Shown: positions 16,903-24,569 of the stretch, piece after piece
Numbering within the stretch: the stretch's first letter is position 1
How the letters are laid out: each line of letters starts with the position of its first letter
Source of the DNA: Geodermatophilus arenarius
Lineage (GTDB): Bacteria > Actinomycetota > Actinomycetes > Mycobacteriales > Geodermatophilaceae
Direction: 5' to 3'
DNA length: 64,000 bases
Assembly: GCF_042654585.1 (NCBI RefSeq)
Contig: NZ_JBHSGR010000008.1
Span: 62,001-126,000, forward strand
The notes under the pieces: model-generated
What the model was told of the DNA's origin: nothing
Database searches by the model: none
Seen by the model: only the letters and a program-made list of their open reading frames with translations
Translations under genes and position numbers: made by a program

Positions 16903-17610
16903 GTGCCCCGTTCCATCGCCGACCAGACCGAGGACGAGCTGGGAGGTCCCGGCAGCGTCCTGGTCCGTCAGCGGAAGGACCACGTCGAGCTCGACCGGCT
17001 GCTGCACGAGCTCGACGGCACCACCGGGCGCGCGCAGGAGGAGGTGCTGACCCGCATCGACCGGCTGGTGTTCAGCCACGCCTTCGCCGAGGAGACCGTG
17101 CTCTGGCCGGTGATCCGCCGGGTGCTGCCCGACGGTGACGAGCTCACCCGGCGGGTCGAGATCGAGCACCAGGAGGTCAACGAGCTGGTCGCGGCGCTCG
17201 AGGAGGGCGGCCCCGACTCCCCGGAGCGGCCGGCCCGGCTCGCCCGGCTGGTCGAGGTGCTGCGCGAGGACGTCCGCGACGAGGAGGACGTGGTGTTCCC
17301 CCGGCTGCAGGAACGGCTCGACCCCGCCGAGCTGCGCCGGCTGGGCCGCCGGTGGGACCTGATGCGCCGGATCTCGCCCACCCGCGCGCACCCGACGGTG
17401 TCCCGCCGCCCGCCGGGCAACGCGCTGTCGGGCCTGCCGCTGTCGCTGCTGGACCGCAGCCGCGACGTCGTCGACACCCTGGTCCGGCGGGCGCCCGCCC
17501 CGCTGGCCCCGGCCGGTCAGGCGGTCAGCCGGGGGCTGGCCGCGGTGGCCGCCGCGATCGAGCGCACCCCGCCGGCCCGCCGCGGCGACGGCCCGCCCAC
17601 CGCACGCTGA
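16903..17610 (+). CDS. Hemerythrin (HHE) domain protein
   Basis: 235 residues. The first 150 form a four-helix HHE domain with candidate diiron ligands in RKDHVELDRLLHELD, FSHAFAEETVLWP, VEIEHQEVNELV and DEEDVVFPRL. The C-terminal 80 residues are an extra helical Arg/Ala/Pro region without recognised domain. Such proteins bind oxygen, nitric oxide or iron in stress responses. GTG 16903 follows GAGGAGG. A strong hairpin terminator lies 11 bases behind the stop. Confidence 0.85.
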   Translation: MPRSIADQTEDELGGPGSVLVRQRKDHVELDRLLHELDGTTGRAQEEVLTRIDRLVFSHAFAEETVLWPVIRRVLPDGDELTRRVEIEHQEVNELVAALEEGGPDSPERPARLARLVEVLREDVRDEEDVVFPRLQERLDPAELRRLGRRWDLMRRISPTRAHPTVSRRPPGNALSGLPLSLLDRSRDVVDTLVRRAPAPLAPAGQAVSRGLAAVAAAIERTPPARRGDGPPTAR

Positions 17611-17620
17611 GCACACGACG

Positions 17621-17652
17621 AGGGCCCCCTCCCGGTCCCGGGAGGGGGCCCT
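17621..17652. terminator. Bidirectional hairpin terminator
   Basis: A near-perfect palindrome with 15 base pairs (AGGGCCCCCTCCCGG pairing with its complement) and a 2-base centre lies between the convergent hemerythrin and BrkB genes. There is no clear U-tract, as is usual in high-GC actinomycetes. Confidence 0.85.
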
Positions 17653-17658
17653 GTGGTC

Positions 17659-17714
17659 GGCCTCCCTGCGGGGGCCCGCCGCGAGCGGAGCGAGTGGCGG
17701 GGGCAGGGAGGTCC
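17659..17714 (-). repeat. Dispersed 3'-end hairpin element, copy A
   Basis: Read on the minus strand it starts just behind the BrkB stop and contains GCTCGCGGCGGGCCCC, differing by one base from the 16-mer in copies B and C. Its outer arms GGACCTCCCTGC and GCAGGGAGGCC pair, so it forms a long stem with an inner stem around CGCTCCGCTCGCGGCG. Confidence 0.75.
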
Positions 17715-17718
17715 TTCC

Positions 17719-18765
17719 TCAGTGGGTGTTGCGGGGCTTGGGCTCGGCGCGGGCGTCGAGCTGGATCTCCTTGTCCGCCCCGGGGACGCCCTCCTTGAGC
17801 TCGGTCGTCCGCTCCTTCTCGGCGTCGAACTCGATGCCGAACAGCAGGGCCAGGTTGATCAGCCAGAACCAGATCAGGAAGACGACGACGCCGGCCAGCG
17901 CGCCGTAGGTCTTGTTGTAGCTGCCGAAGTTGGCCACGTAGAAGGCGAAGGCGGCCGAGGCCAGGACCGCGACGAGGATGGCCACGCCGGCACCGGGGCT
18001 GATGAACCGGAAGCCGCGCAGCTTGACGTTCGGCGTGGAGTAGTAGAGGACGGCGATCATCAGCGCCAGGACCACCAGGATCACGGGCCACTTGACGACG
18101 TTCCACACGGTGAGCGCGGTGTCGCCCAGGCCGATGGCCGAGCCGACGGCCTCGACGACCGGGCCGCTGAGGACCAGCATCGCCACGATGACGGCGGCGA
18201 ACAGGATGCCGATCAGGGTGATCAGCAGCTGCAGCGGCTTGAGCTTCCAGATCTTGCGGCCCTCGGGCGTCTCGTAGACGACGTTGGACGCGCGGGTGAA
18301 GGCGCCCACGTAGCCCGACGCCGACCAGATCGCGAGGGCGAGACCGATGACGAGACCGAAGCCGGCGGTGCTCTGGTTGCCGGCGACCTGCTCGATGACC
18401 GGGCCCATCGTGTCCGCGGCGCTGGCGGGGACGACGGTGGTCAGCGCGTCGGTGAGCTGCTGGGGGGTCGTCAGCAGGCCCACGATCGACGTGAGCGCGA
18501 TCAGCGCCGGGAAGAGCGCGAGGACGCCGTAGTAGGTCAGCGACGCCGCCCAGTCGGTGAGGTTGTCCTCGCTGAACTCCTTGACGGTCCGCTTGACCGT
18601 GCCGAAGAAGGTCGGCGTGGTGTCCGTCCCGCGCGGCGCGTTGTCGAAGCGGGTGGAGTTGACCTTGTCGTCGTGCGGCGCGGGGTCACCGGCGGTGTTG
18701 CCGGAGAAGCGTGCCGGCTTCGCCGTGTCGGTGCTCGCGGCGCGGGAGCCGTGCGGGCGGGCCAT
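17719..18765 (-). CDS. YihY/BrkB family inner-membrane protein
   Basis: 348 residues with about six membrane helices. Family hallmarks are DNLTDWAASLTYYGVLALFP in the first helix, the SASGYVGAFTRASNVVYE stretch and NKTYGALAGVVVFLIWFWL. Members are often mislabelled ribonuclease BN; transport or stress roles have been proposed but no reaction is established. The N-terminal 45 residues and C-terminal tail (KERTTELKEG) are charged and cytosolic. ATG 18765 has GGAGGA upstream. Downstream lie a dispersed hairpin element and a bidirectional terminator. Confidence 0.88.
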   Translation of the reverse strand: MARPHGSRAASTDTAKPARFSGNTAGDPAPHDDKVNSTRFDNAPRGTDTTPTFFGTVKRTVKEFSEDNLTDWAASLTYYGVLALFPALIALTSIVGLLTTPQQLTDALTTVVPASAADTMGPVIEQVAGNQSTAGFGLVIGLALAIWSASGYVGAFTRASNVVYETPEGRKIWKLKPLQLLITLIGILFAAVIVAMLVLSGPVVEAVGSAIGLGDTALTVWNVVKWPVILVVLALMIAVLYYSTPNVKLRGFRFISPGAGVAILVAVLASAAFAFYVANFGSYNKTYGALAGVVVFLIWFWLINLALLFGIEFDAEKERTTELKEGVPGADKEIQLDARAEPKPRNTH

Positions 18766-18862
18766 GGTCGTCCTCCGGATCTGGGCGGGTGGATCGGACC
18801 GTGGGTTCCCCGGACGGGACGCTTCCATGCGCGCGGTGATCATCCCGGCGCGTCGCGGGGTG

Positions 18863-20380
18863 TCAGCGGATGCCGGAGACGGGGGACCACTCGCCGGCGG
18901 CGGCGGTCGCCCGCTCGACGTCGTGGAGGTCGTCGGGGTCCGGCGGCCCGCTGCGCCGGGCCTGCACCATCCCGGCCAGGCTGACCAGGGCCACCGCGGC
19001 CGCCGCGCCGGCGCCGAGCAGGGCCACCGTGGTGAACCCGGAGGCCCGGGGCAGGCCGGTGGCCGGGTCGAGGGTGGCGCCGAGCAGCGCCACGGTGAGC
19101 GTGCTGCCCACCGCCTGCCCGAGCGAGCGGGCGATCGAGTTGACGGCGTTCGCGACGCCGGTCTCGCCGCGCCGCACCGCCTGCACCACGAGGGTCGGCA
19201 GCGCCGCGTAGGCGACGGTCACCCAGGCCTGCGACAGCAGCCCCGCGACGACGACCAGCGCCGGCTCGGACCGGCCCAGGGCGAACACGACGAACCCGGC
19301 GACGCCGGCGACCGCCCCGGTGAGCAGGGTGGGCAGCGCCCCGATCCGGTCGACGACCTTGCCGGCCAGCGGCGCCAGCAGGATGCCGACCACGCCGCCG
19401 GGCAGCAGGTAGACGACGGCGGCCTCGAGCACCGGCGCGCCGAACCCGTAGCCGGCCACCTCGGGCGGCGTCTGCACGTACTGCATGACGACGAGGAAGG
19501 AGACGAACAGCCCGATGCCGGTGGTGAGGCCGGCGAGGTTGGGCACCAGCATCCGCGGGTCGGTGAGCAGCGCCGGGCGCACCAGCGGCTGGGCGCGGCG
19601 GCGCTGCAGCAATACCCAGCCGGCGAGGACGGCCAGCGCGCCGGCCGCGCAGCCGAGCGTCGGCGGGGAGGTCCACCCCCAGGTGTTGCCCTGCGACACC
19701 GGCAGGAGCAGGAGCACCAGCCCGACGCCGAGGACGACGGCGCCGAGCCAGTCGACCCGCCCGCTCGCCGTCGCGGTGCGGCGGGGGAGCAGGACGGCGC
19801 CGAGCACCAGGGACAGCAGCGTGACGCCCAGGCCGATCCAGAACGGCCGGTGGTAGTCCCCGCCGTCGCCGGTGAGCAGGCCCGCGGCGACCAGGCCGAC
19901 GACGCCGCCGACGCCGAGGGTGCTGCTGACGACCGACATCGCCACGCTCAGCCGCTCCGGCGGGAGCTCGCGGCGCAGCACGCTGATCGACAGCGGGAAC
20001 AGCCCGTAGGAGGAGCCCTGCAGGACCCGCGCCACCAGCAGCAGCGGCAGCGAGCGGGTGACGACCGCCAGCAGGGTGCCGAGCGCGACCGCGACCAGGA
20101 TGCCGAGGATGACCGGCCGCTCGCCGCGGGTGTCGCCGAGCCGGCCGAGCACCGGGGTGAGGACCGCGGCGGCCAGCAGGTTGGCGGTGAGCACCCAGCC
20201 GGCCGCGGCCGGCGAGACGCCGAGCTGCTCGCCGATCGGGCCGAGCACCGGGACCACGAGGCTCTGCAGCAGCGAGAGGGTCGTGACGCCGAGTGAGAGG
20301 GTCAGGACGAGCAGCGCCGGCCGCGTCCGGGTGGGCGGGGTCCCGGTGCCGGAGGGGGAGACCTCGGCACCTGCGGACAC
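18863..20380 (-). CDS. MFS drug/solute efflux transporter, 14-helix (DHA2) type
   Basis: 505 residues with about 14 hydrophobic helices. The loop 2-3 motif appears as GRLGDTRGERPVILG, and the antiporter motif C region as SSTLGVGGVVGLVAAG. N-terminal sequence LGPIGEQLGVSPAAAGWVLT is typical of the family. Proton-driven export of an unknown drug or metabolite is likely. GTG 20380 is the start. No regulator gene is adjacent, unlike the second MFS gene at 24570. Confidence 0.85.
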   Translation of the reverse strand: MSAGAEVSPSGTGTPPTRTRPALLVLTLSLGVTTLSLLQSLVVPVLGPIGEQLGVSPAAAGWVLTANLLAAAVLTPVLGRLGDTRGERPVILGILVAVALGTLLAVVTRSLPLLLVARVLQGSSYGLFPLSISVLRRELPPERLSVAMSVVSSTLGVGGVVGLVAAGLLTGDGGDYHRPFWIGLGVTLLSLVLGAVLLPRRTATASGRVDWLGAVVLGVGLVLLLLPVSQGNTWGWTSPPTLGCAAGALAVLAGWVLLQRRRAQPLVRPALLTDPRMLVPNLAGLTTGIGLFVSFLVVMQYVQTPPEVAGYGFGAPVLEAAVVYLLPGGVVGILLAPLAGKVVDRIGALPTLLTGAVAGVAGFVVFALGRSEPALVVVAGLLSQAWVTVAYAALPTLVVQAVRRGETGVANAVNSIARSLGQAVGSTLTVALLGATLDPATGLPRASGFTTVALLGAGAAAAVALVSLAGMVQARRSGPPDPDDLHDVERATAAAGEWSPVSGIR

Positions 20381-20580
20381 GCCTCGATGACACCACGCGC
20401 CGGACCCGGGGGCGCACCGGGCCGGGACGGCCCCGACGGGTGAAGTCGGTCACAGCCTGTCAGGTGAACAGTGCGTAGCGACGATTGAGAGGGCGGTTCG
20501 CGGGGGACACAGTCCCCAGAGACGAGCCGCCGGGCCCGCCGCCCGGCCGGCGTCACGAGACGAGCAAGGGGACGTTCGAG

Positions 20581-20757
20581 ATGCTTCTGTGGCCTGCAGT
20601 CACCCTGGTCGGGTTCCTGGTCCTGACCGCCTTGGTGATCGCGATGGGCACCTCGACCACGGCACGGTACGAGCGCGAGCAGCGGGCGGCCGCCCGCCGC
20701 GAGACCGCCCAGGCCGGTGCCACCGTCGAGGCGGTGGGGATGGCCCGGGCGGCCTAG
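20581..20757 (+). CDS. Small single-pass membrane protein, related to the anchor of the 5230 gene product
   Basis: 58 residues: one helix (LLWPAVTLVGFLVLTALVIAM) followed by GTSTTARYEREQRAAARRE and a short tail. Helix plus flank match the N-terminus of the protein encoded at 5230 (LLWPVV, STARYE). It therefore looks like the anchor module alone. ATG 20581 follows AAGGGG. A small hairpin, GGGGAC (20503-20508) with GTCCCC (20512-20517), lies in its upstream region, which may be the leader. Dispersed element copy B follows the stop. Confidence 0.7.
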   Translation: MLLWPAVTLVGFLVLTALVIAMGTSTTARYEREQRAAARRETAQAGATVEAVGMARAA

Positions 20758-20760
20758 TCG

Positions 20761-20820
20761 GAGGACCCCCTCGCCCCCCGCGACCTGCGAGCTCGCGGCG
20801 GGACCCCACGAGGGGGGCCG
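20761..20820 (+). repeat. Dispersed 3'-end hairpin element, copy B (terminator-like)
   Basis: Directly behind the stop of the 58-residue gene. Outer arms CCCCCTCG (20766-20773) and CGAGGGGG (20809-20816) pair; the inner part contains the 16-mer GCTCGCGGCGGGACCC at 20791-20806, identical to copy C. It separates convergent genes and probably acts as a terminator. Confidence 0.75.
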
Positions 20821-20894
20821 CCCCGGACGACCCGCGCCCCGCCGCTCCTCCCGGAGCCGCGGGGCGCGAGTGCGTCCAGAGGTGGGCAGTGCGT

Positions 20895-22685
20895 CTAGAG
20901 GTGGGCATCGGGGGTGTCGAGCACCGTCCGGTCCAGGGACTCCAGCAGGTCCAGCCAGGTGTGCACCCTCGGCAGCTCCCAGTGCTGGAAGTACCGCGCC
21001 GCGGCGCGCTTGCCCTCGTGGAAGTCGCCGGTCTCGTCGCGCGTGGCCAGCGCCTGCTCCAGCCACAGCCAGCCGACGACGGTGTGCCCGGCCGCGTCGA
21101 GGTAGGCGCTGGCGTTGGCCAGGGCCAGCGCCGGGTCGCCGGTGCCCCACAGGGTGCCGGTCACCGCGACGAGCCGGGCGACGGCGGCGTCGACGTCCGC
21201 GGCCAGGTCGGCGAACGGCGTCCCGGCCGCCCGCGCCGTCGTCGCCGCGATCGTCTCGGCCAGCAGCCGCAGCCCGGCGCCGCCGTGCATCGTCACCTTG
21301 CGGCCGAGCAGGTCCAGGGCCTGGATGCCGTTGGTGCCCTCGTGGATCGGGTTGAGCCGGTTGTCCCGGTAGAACTGCTCGACCGGGTAGTCGCGGGTGT
21401 AGCCGTAGCCGCCGTGCACCTGGATGGCCAGGTCGTCGGCGACCGGCCCCCACTGCGAGGGCCACGCCTTGGCGATCGGCGTCAGGGTGTCGAGCAGCAG
21501 GTGGGCGCGGCTGCGGTCGTCCTCGGTCTCGCCGGTCTTCTCCTCGTCGACCAGGCGGGCGCAGTACAGCCCCAGCGCCAGGCCGCCCTGCGCGTAGCTC
21601 TTGGCGGCCAGCAGCATCCGGCGGACGTCGGGGTGGTCGACCAGCCGGACCATCGGCGACGACGGGTCCTTGCTGCTCGCGGAGCGGCCCTGGGTGCGGG
21701 TGCGGGCGTACTCCAGCGCGTGCAGGTAACCGGTGTAGCCGAGGACGGTCGCGCCCATCCCGACGCCGATCCGCGCCTCGTTCATCATGTGGAACATGTA
21801 GGAGAGCCCCTTGTGGGGCTCTCCTACGAGGTACCCGACGGCGCCGGCCCGGCCGCCCGGGGTGTGCACGCCCTCGCCGAAGTTGAGCAGCGTGTTCGTC
21901 GTCCCGCGGTAGCCCATCTTGTGGTTGAGCCCGGCCAGGACGACGTCGTTGCGCTCGCCGAGCGACCCGTCCTCCTCCACCAGCACCTTGGGCACGATGA
22001 ACAGCGAGATGCCCTTCACGCCGGCCGGGCCGCCGGGGATCTTGGCCAGCACCAGGTGGACGATGTTCTCGGTCAGCTCGTGGTCGCCGGCCGAGATCCA
22101 CATCTTGTTGCCGGTGAGCCGGTAGGTGCCGTCGTCCTGGGGCTCGGCGCGGGTGGTGATGTCGGCCAGCGAGGACCCGGCCTGCGGCTCGGACAGCGCC
22201 ATCGTGCCGAACCAGCGGCCCTCGAGCATCGGCCGGACGAAGCGGTCCTTCTGCTCCTGCGAGCCGTGCGCGAGCAGCAGCCGGGCGTTGCCCATGGTCA
22301 GGAACGGGTAGCTCGAGGTCCCGACGTTGGCCGCCTTGAACCAGGCGAACGCCGCCTGCCCGACGGTCTGCGGCAGCTGCATGCCGCCGTACTCCTCGTC
22401 GAAGGTCCCGGCCATGATCCCGGACTCGCGGAACACCGCGAGCGCCTTCGCGACCTCGGGGATCATCTCCACCCTGCCGTCGACGAACCGCGGCTCGTTC
22501 TCGTCGGCCTTCCGGTTGTGCGGCGCGAAGTGCTCGGTGGCGATCTGCTCGGCGAGCTCCATCACCGCGTCGAACGTCTCGCGCGAGTGCTCGGCGAACC
22601 GGGGCCGCTTGGTGAGCGTCTCGACCTCCAGCCACTCGTGCAGGAGGAACTCCAGGTCGCGGCGGGACAGGATGAGCGAGGACAC
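20895..22685 (-). CDS. Acyl-CoA dehydrogenase, long (about 600 residue) class
   Basis: 596 residues. Features: GTMALSEPQAGSSLADI (FAD-binding), TYRLTGNKMWISAGDH, and the catalytic Glu in IHEGTNGIQALDLLGRK. QVHGGYGYTRDYPVEQFYRD precedes it as in most members. The extra C-terminal helical domain makes it longer than the 390-residue class at 15572, resembling the large FadE proteins of actinomycetes used in fatty-acid beta-oxidation. Two GTG starts (22697, 22685) are possible; 22685 is chosen because GGAGG lies 5 bases before it. The neighbouring genes point away, so it is likely monocistronic. Confidence 0.9.
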   Translation of the reverse strand: MSSLILSRRDLEFLLHEWLEVETLTKRPRFAEHSRETFDAVMELAEQIATEHFAPHNRKADENEPRFVDGRVEMIPEVAKALAVFRESGIMAGTFDEEYGGMQLPQTVGQAAFAWFKAANVGTSSYPFLTMGNARLLLAHGSQEQKDRFVRPMLEGRWFGTMALSEPQAGSSLADITTRAEPQDDGTYRLTGNKMWISAGDHELTENIVHLVLAKIPGGPAGVKGISLFIVPKVLVEEDGSLGERNDVVLAGLNHKMGYRGTTNTLLNFGEGVHTPGGRAGAVGYLVGEPHKGLSYMFHMMNEARIGVGMGATVLGYTGYLHALEYARTRTQGRSASSKDPSSPMVRLVDHPDVRRMLLAAKSYAQGGLALGLYCARLVDEEKTGETEDDRSRAHLLLDTLTPIAKAWPSQWGPVADDLAIQVHGGYGYTRDYPVEQFYRDNRLNPIHEGTNGIQALDLLGRKVTMHGGAGLRLLAETIAATTARAAGTPFADLAADVDAAVARLVAVTGTLWGTGDPALALANASAYLDAAGHTVVGWLWLEQALATRDETGDFHEGKRAAARYFQHWELPRVHTWLDLLESLDRTVLDTPDAHL

Positions 22686-22779
22686 GACGGCCTCCACGGA
22701 CGACGGCGGCGGGAGAGCCGGGCGCGCGGCCCGACCGGCCCACGATAGGCCGGACGCCGGGCCGGGTAGCGAGCGCCGC

Positions 22780-23250
22780 ATGGACCTGAACCAGCTGATC
22801 GGCCGGGCCACCGGCCTGGCGAGCGGGGCCGGCGCCACGCTGCTGAGGCGGTTGCAGCACGTGCGCGTGCCCGGGGCCGGCCAGGCCTCCGCCACCGACG
22901 ACCCGGAGGTCGCCGCCCGGCGGTGGCGGGCGGTCACCGTGCTGCGGGAGCCGGGGGAGGTGTCGGCCGCGCTGCCCGCGCCGCTGGCCGCGCTCGGCGA
23001 CCGCGTCGAGGTGCGCACGACGCCCGCGCCGGGCGACCGCGGCACCGAGCTGGCGGCACGCTTCCGCGGCACGCCCACCGAGGACGAGGTGGGCGAGCTG
23101 CGCGCCGCGCTGCGCGAGTCGAAGGCGCTGCTGGAGGTCGGCGAGGTGCTGCGGATGGAGCCCCAGCCGCACGGGAGGCGCGCGGCCACCCCGCAGGGCG
23201 CCGCGCTCGAGGGCGCCGCGCAGGCCGCGCCGAAGGAGGGCGTGCTGTGA
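22780..23250 (+). CDS. Unknown protein, first gene of the alcohol dehydrogenase operon
   Basis: 156 residues. The N-terminus MDLNQLIGRATGL and the tail with ALLEVGEVLRMEPQPHG resemble the termini of actinobacterial SRPBCC/polyketide-cyclase-type proteins, but the central part is short and I cannot confirm that fold. The middle has alternating strands (RWRAVTVLREPGEVSAAL, RVEVRTTPAPGDRGTEL). The stop overlaps the next start as GTGA, so it is co-translated with the zinc dehydrogenase and may support it. Function not assigned. Confidence 0.65.
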   Translation: MDLNQLIGRATGLASGAGATLLRRLQHVRVPGAGQASATDDPEVAARRWRAVTVLREPGEVSAALPAPLAALGDRVEVRTTPAPGDRGTELAARFRGTPTEDEVGELRAALRESKALLEVGEVLRMEPQPHGRRAATPQGAALEGAAQAAPKEGVL

Positions 23251-24422
23251 GGGCCGCGACCTGGACCGGCGTCAACGAGGTCTCGGTGGAGACCGTCCCC
23301 GACCCGACGATCCTCAACGACCGCGACGTCGTCCTGCGGGTCACCCGGACGACGACGTGCGGCTCGGACCTGCACCTGCTCGGCGGCTACATCCCCGCGA
23401 TGCGCGTGGGCGACGTGCTCGGCCACGAGTTCATGGGCGAGGTCGTCGAGGTCGGCCCGGGCGTGCGCGACCGCCGCGTCGGCGACCGCGTCGTCGTCAA
23501 CTCCTTCATCGCCTGCGGCAACTGCTGGTACTGCCGGCAGGAGCTGTACTCCCTGTGCGACAACGGCAACCCGAACCCCGGCATCACCGAGGGGTTGTGG
23601 GGCCAGAGCCCGGGCGGCTGCTTCGGCTACTCGCACGCGATGGGCGGCTTCGCCGGATCGCACGCCGAGTACGTCCGGGTGCCCTACGCCGACGTCGGCA
23701 CCTTCCTCGTGCCCGAGGGGGTCGGCGACGACCGCGCGCTGTTCGCCTCCGACGCCGTCTCCACCGGGTGGATGGGCGCGGACCTGGCCGGGACGAAGCC
23801 CGGCGACACGGTGGCGGTCTGGGGCGCCGGCGGGGTGGGGCAGATGGCCGCCCGCGCGGCGATGCTGCTCGGCGCCGAACAGGTGGTCGTCATCGACCGG
23901 CTGCCCGAGCGGCTGGAGCAGGTGCGGCGGCACGTGGGCGCCGAGGTGGTCGACTACTCCACCACCGACGTCATGGCGGAGCTGCGTGAGCGCACCGGCG
24001 GCCGCGGTCCCGACGTCTGCATCGAGGCCGTCGGCATGGAGGCGCACAGCACCGGCGTGCAGGGCGCCTACGACCAGCTCAAGCAGCAGCTGCGGCTGCA
24101 GACCGACCGGCCGTCGGCCGTCCGCGAGGCGATCATGGCCTGCCGCAAGGGCGGGAGCGTCTTCGTGCTCGGCGTCTTCGCGGGGCCGGTGGACAAGTTC
24201 CCGCTGGGTGCGGCGATGAACAAGGGCCTGACGCTGCGCGGGGCGCAGGTCCACGGCCAGCGCTACATGCCGCGGATCCTCGAGCACATGGCCCGCGGCG
24301 AGCTCACCACCGAGCACCTGGCCACGCACGTGATGCCGCTGGAGGACGCCCCGCGCGGCTACCGCATGTTCAAGGACAAGGAGGACGGCTGCGTCCGGGC
24401 GGTCTTCCTGCCGAACGGCTGA
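23247..24422 (+). CDS. Zinc-dependent alcohol/formaldehyde-type dehydrogenase
   Basis: 391 residues, MDR superfamily. Catalytic zinc ligands: Cys in RTTTCGSDLH and His-Glu in GHEFMGEVVE; structural zinc cysteines in CGNCWYCRQELYSLC. NAD-binding motif GAGGVGQMAA. The insertion NPNPGITEGLWGQSPGGCFG and the long AYDQLKQQLRLQTDRP segment are seen in glutathione-independent formaldehyde dehydrogenase-like members that often keep their cofactor bound. Substrate uncertain: aldehydes or secondary alcohols. GTG 23247 overlaps the upstream stop. Confidence 0.88.
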   Translation: MRAATWTGVNEVSVETVPDPTILNDRDVVLRVTRTTTCGSDLHLLGGYIPAMRVGDVLGHEFMGEVVEVGPGVRDRRVGDRVVVNSFIACGNCWYCRQELYSLCDNGNPNPGITEGLWGQSPGGCFGYSHAMGGFAGSHAEYVRVPYADVGTFLVPEGVGDDRALFASDAVSTGWMGADLAGTKPGDTVAVWGAGGVGQMAARAAMLLGAEQVVVIDRLPERLEQVRRHVGAEVVDYSTTDVMAELRERTGGRGPDVCIEAVGMEAHSTGVQGAYDQLKQQLRLQTDRPSAVREAIMACRKGGSVFVLGVFAGPVDKFPLGAAMNKGLTLRGAQVHGQRYMPRILEHMARGELTTEHLATHVMPLEDAPRGYRMFKDKEDGCVRAVFLPNG

Positions 24423-24517
24423 GGCGCTCCTGCCGGGACGACCACCGGGTGCGTGCACGGGACACGTGCCGGCACGCCGGCCGGCCGTGCACGCGTCCGG
24501 TGGTCGACGGCCCGGAG

Positions 24518-24566
24518 ACGGCGAGAGGCCCCTCCCCGCGCGGCGCGGGGAGGGGCCTCTCGCCGT
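24518..24566. terminator. Bidirectional hairpin terminator, 23-bp perfect stem
   Basis: Arms at 24518-24540 and 24544-24566 are exact reverse complements (outer ACGGCGAGAGG, inner CCCCTCCCCGCG) with a 3-base loop, between the convergent dehydrogenase and MFS genes. A second, imperfect inverted repeat (ACCACCGGGTGCGTGCACGG with CCGTGCACGCGTCCGGTGGT) lies just before it. Confidence 0.88.
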
Positions 24567-24569
24567 CGG

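Noticed and set aside
17719..18765. Labelling the BrkB-family protein as ribonuclease BN
   Set aside because: That name is a historic misannotation of the family; the protein has only membrane helices and no nuclease motif.
20453..20480. A PHO box near TCAGGTGAACAG upstream of the 58-residue gene
   Set aside because: Only one half matches the GTTCAC repeat; the adjacent 11 bases do not, so it falls short of a two-repeat box.
22686..24458. Minus-strand extension of the long acyl-CoA dehydrogenase frame to 24458
   Set aside because: The extra part is antisense to the zinc dehydrogenase and its partner gene and shows no family features; GTG 22685 has a good ribosome site.
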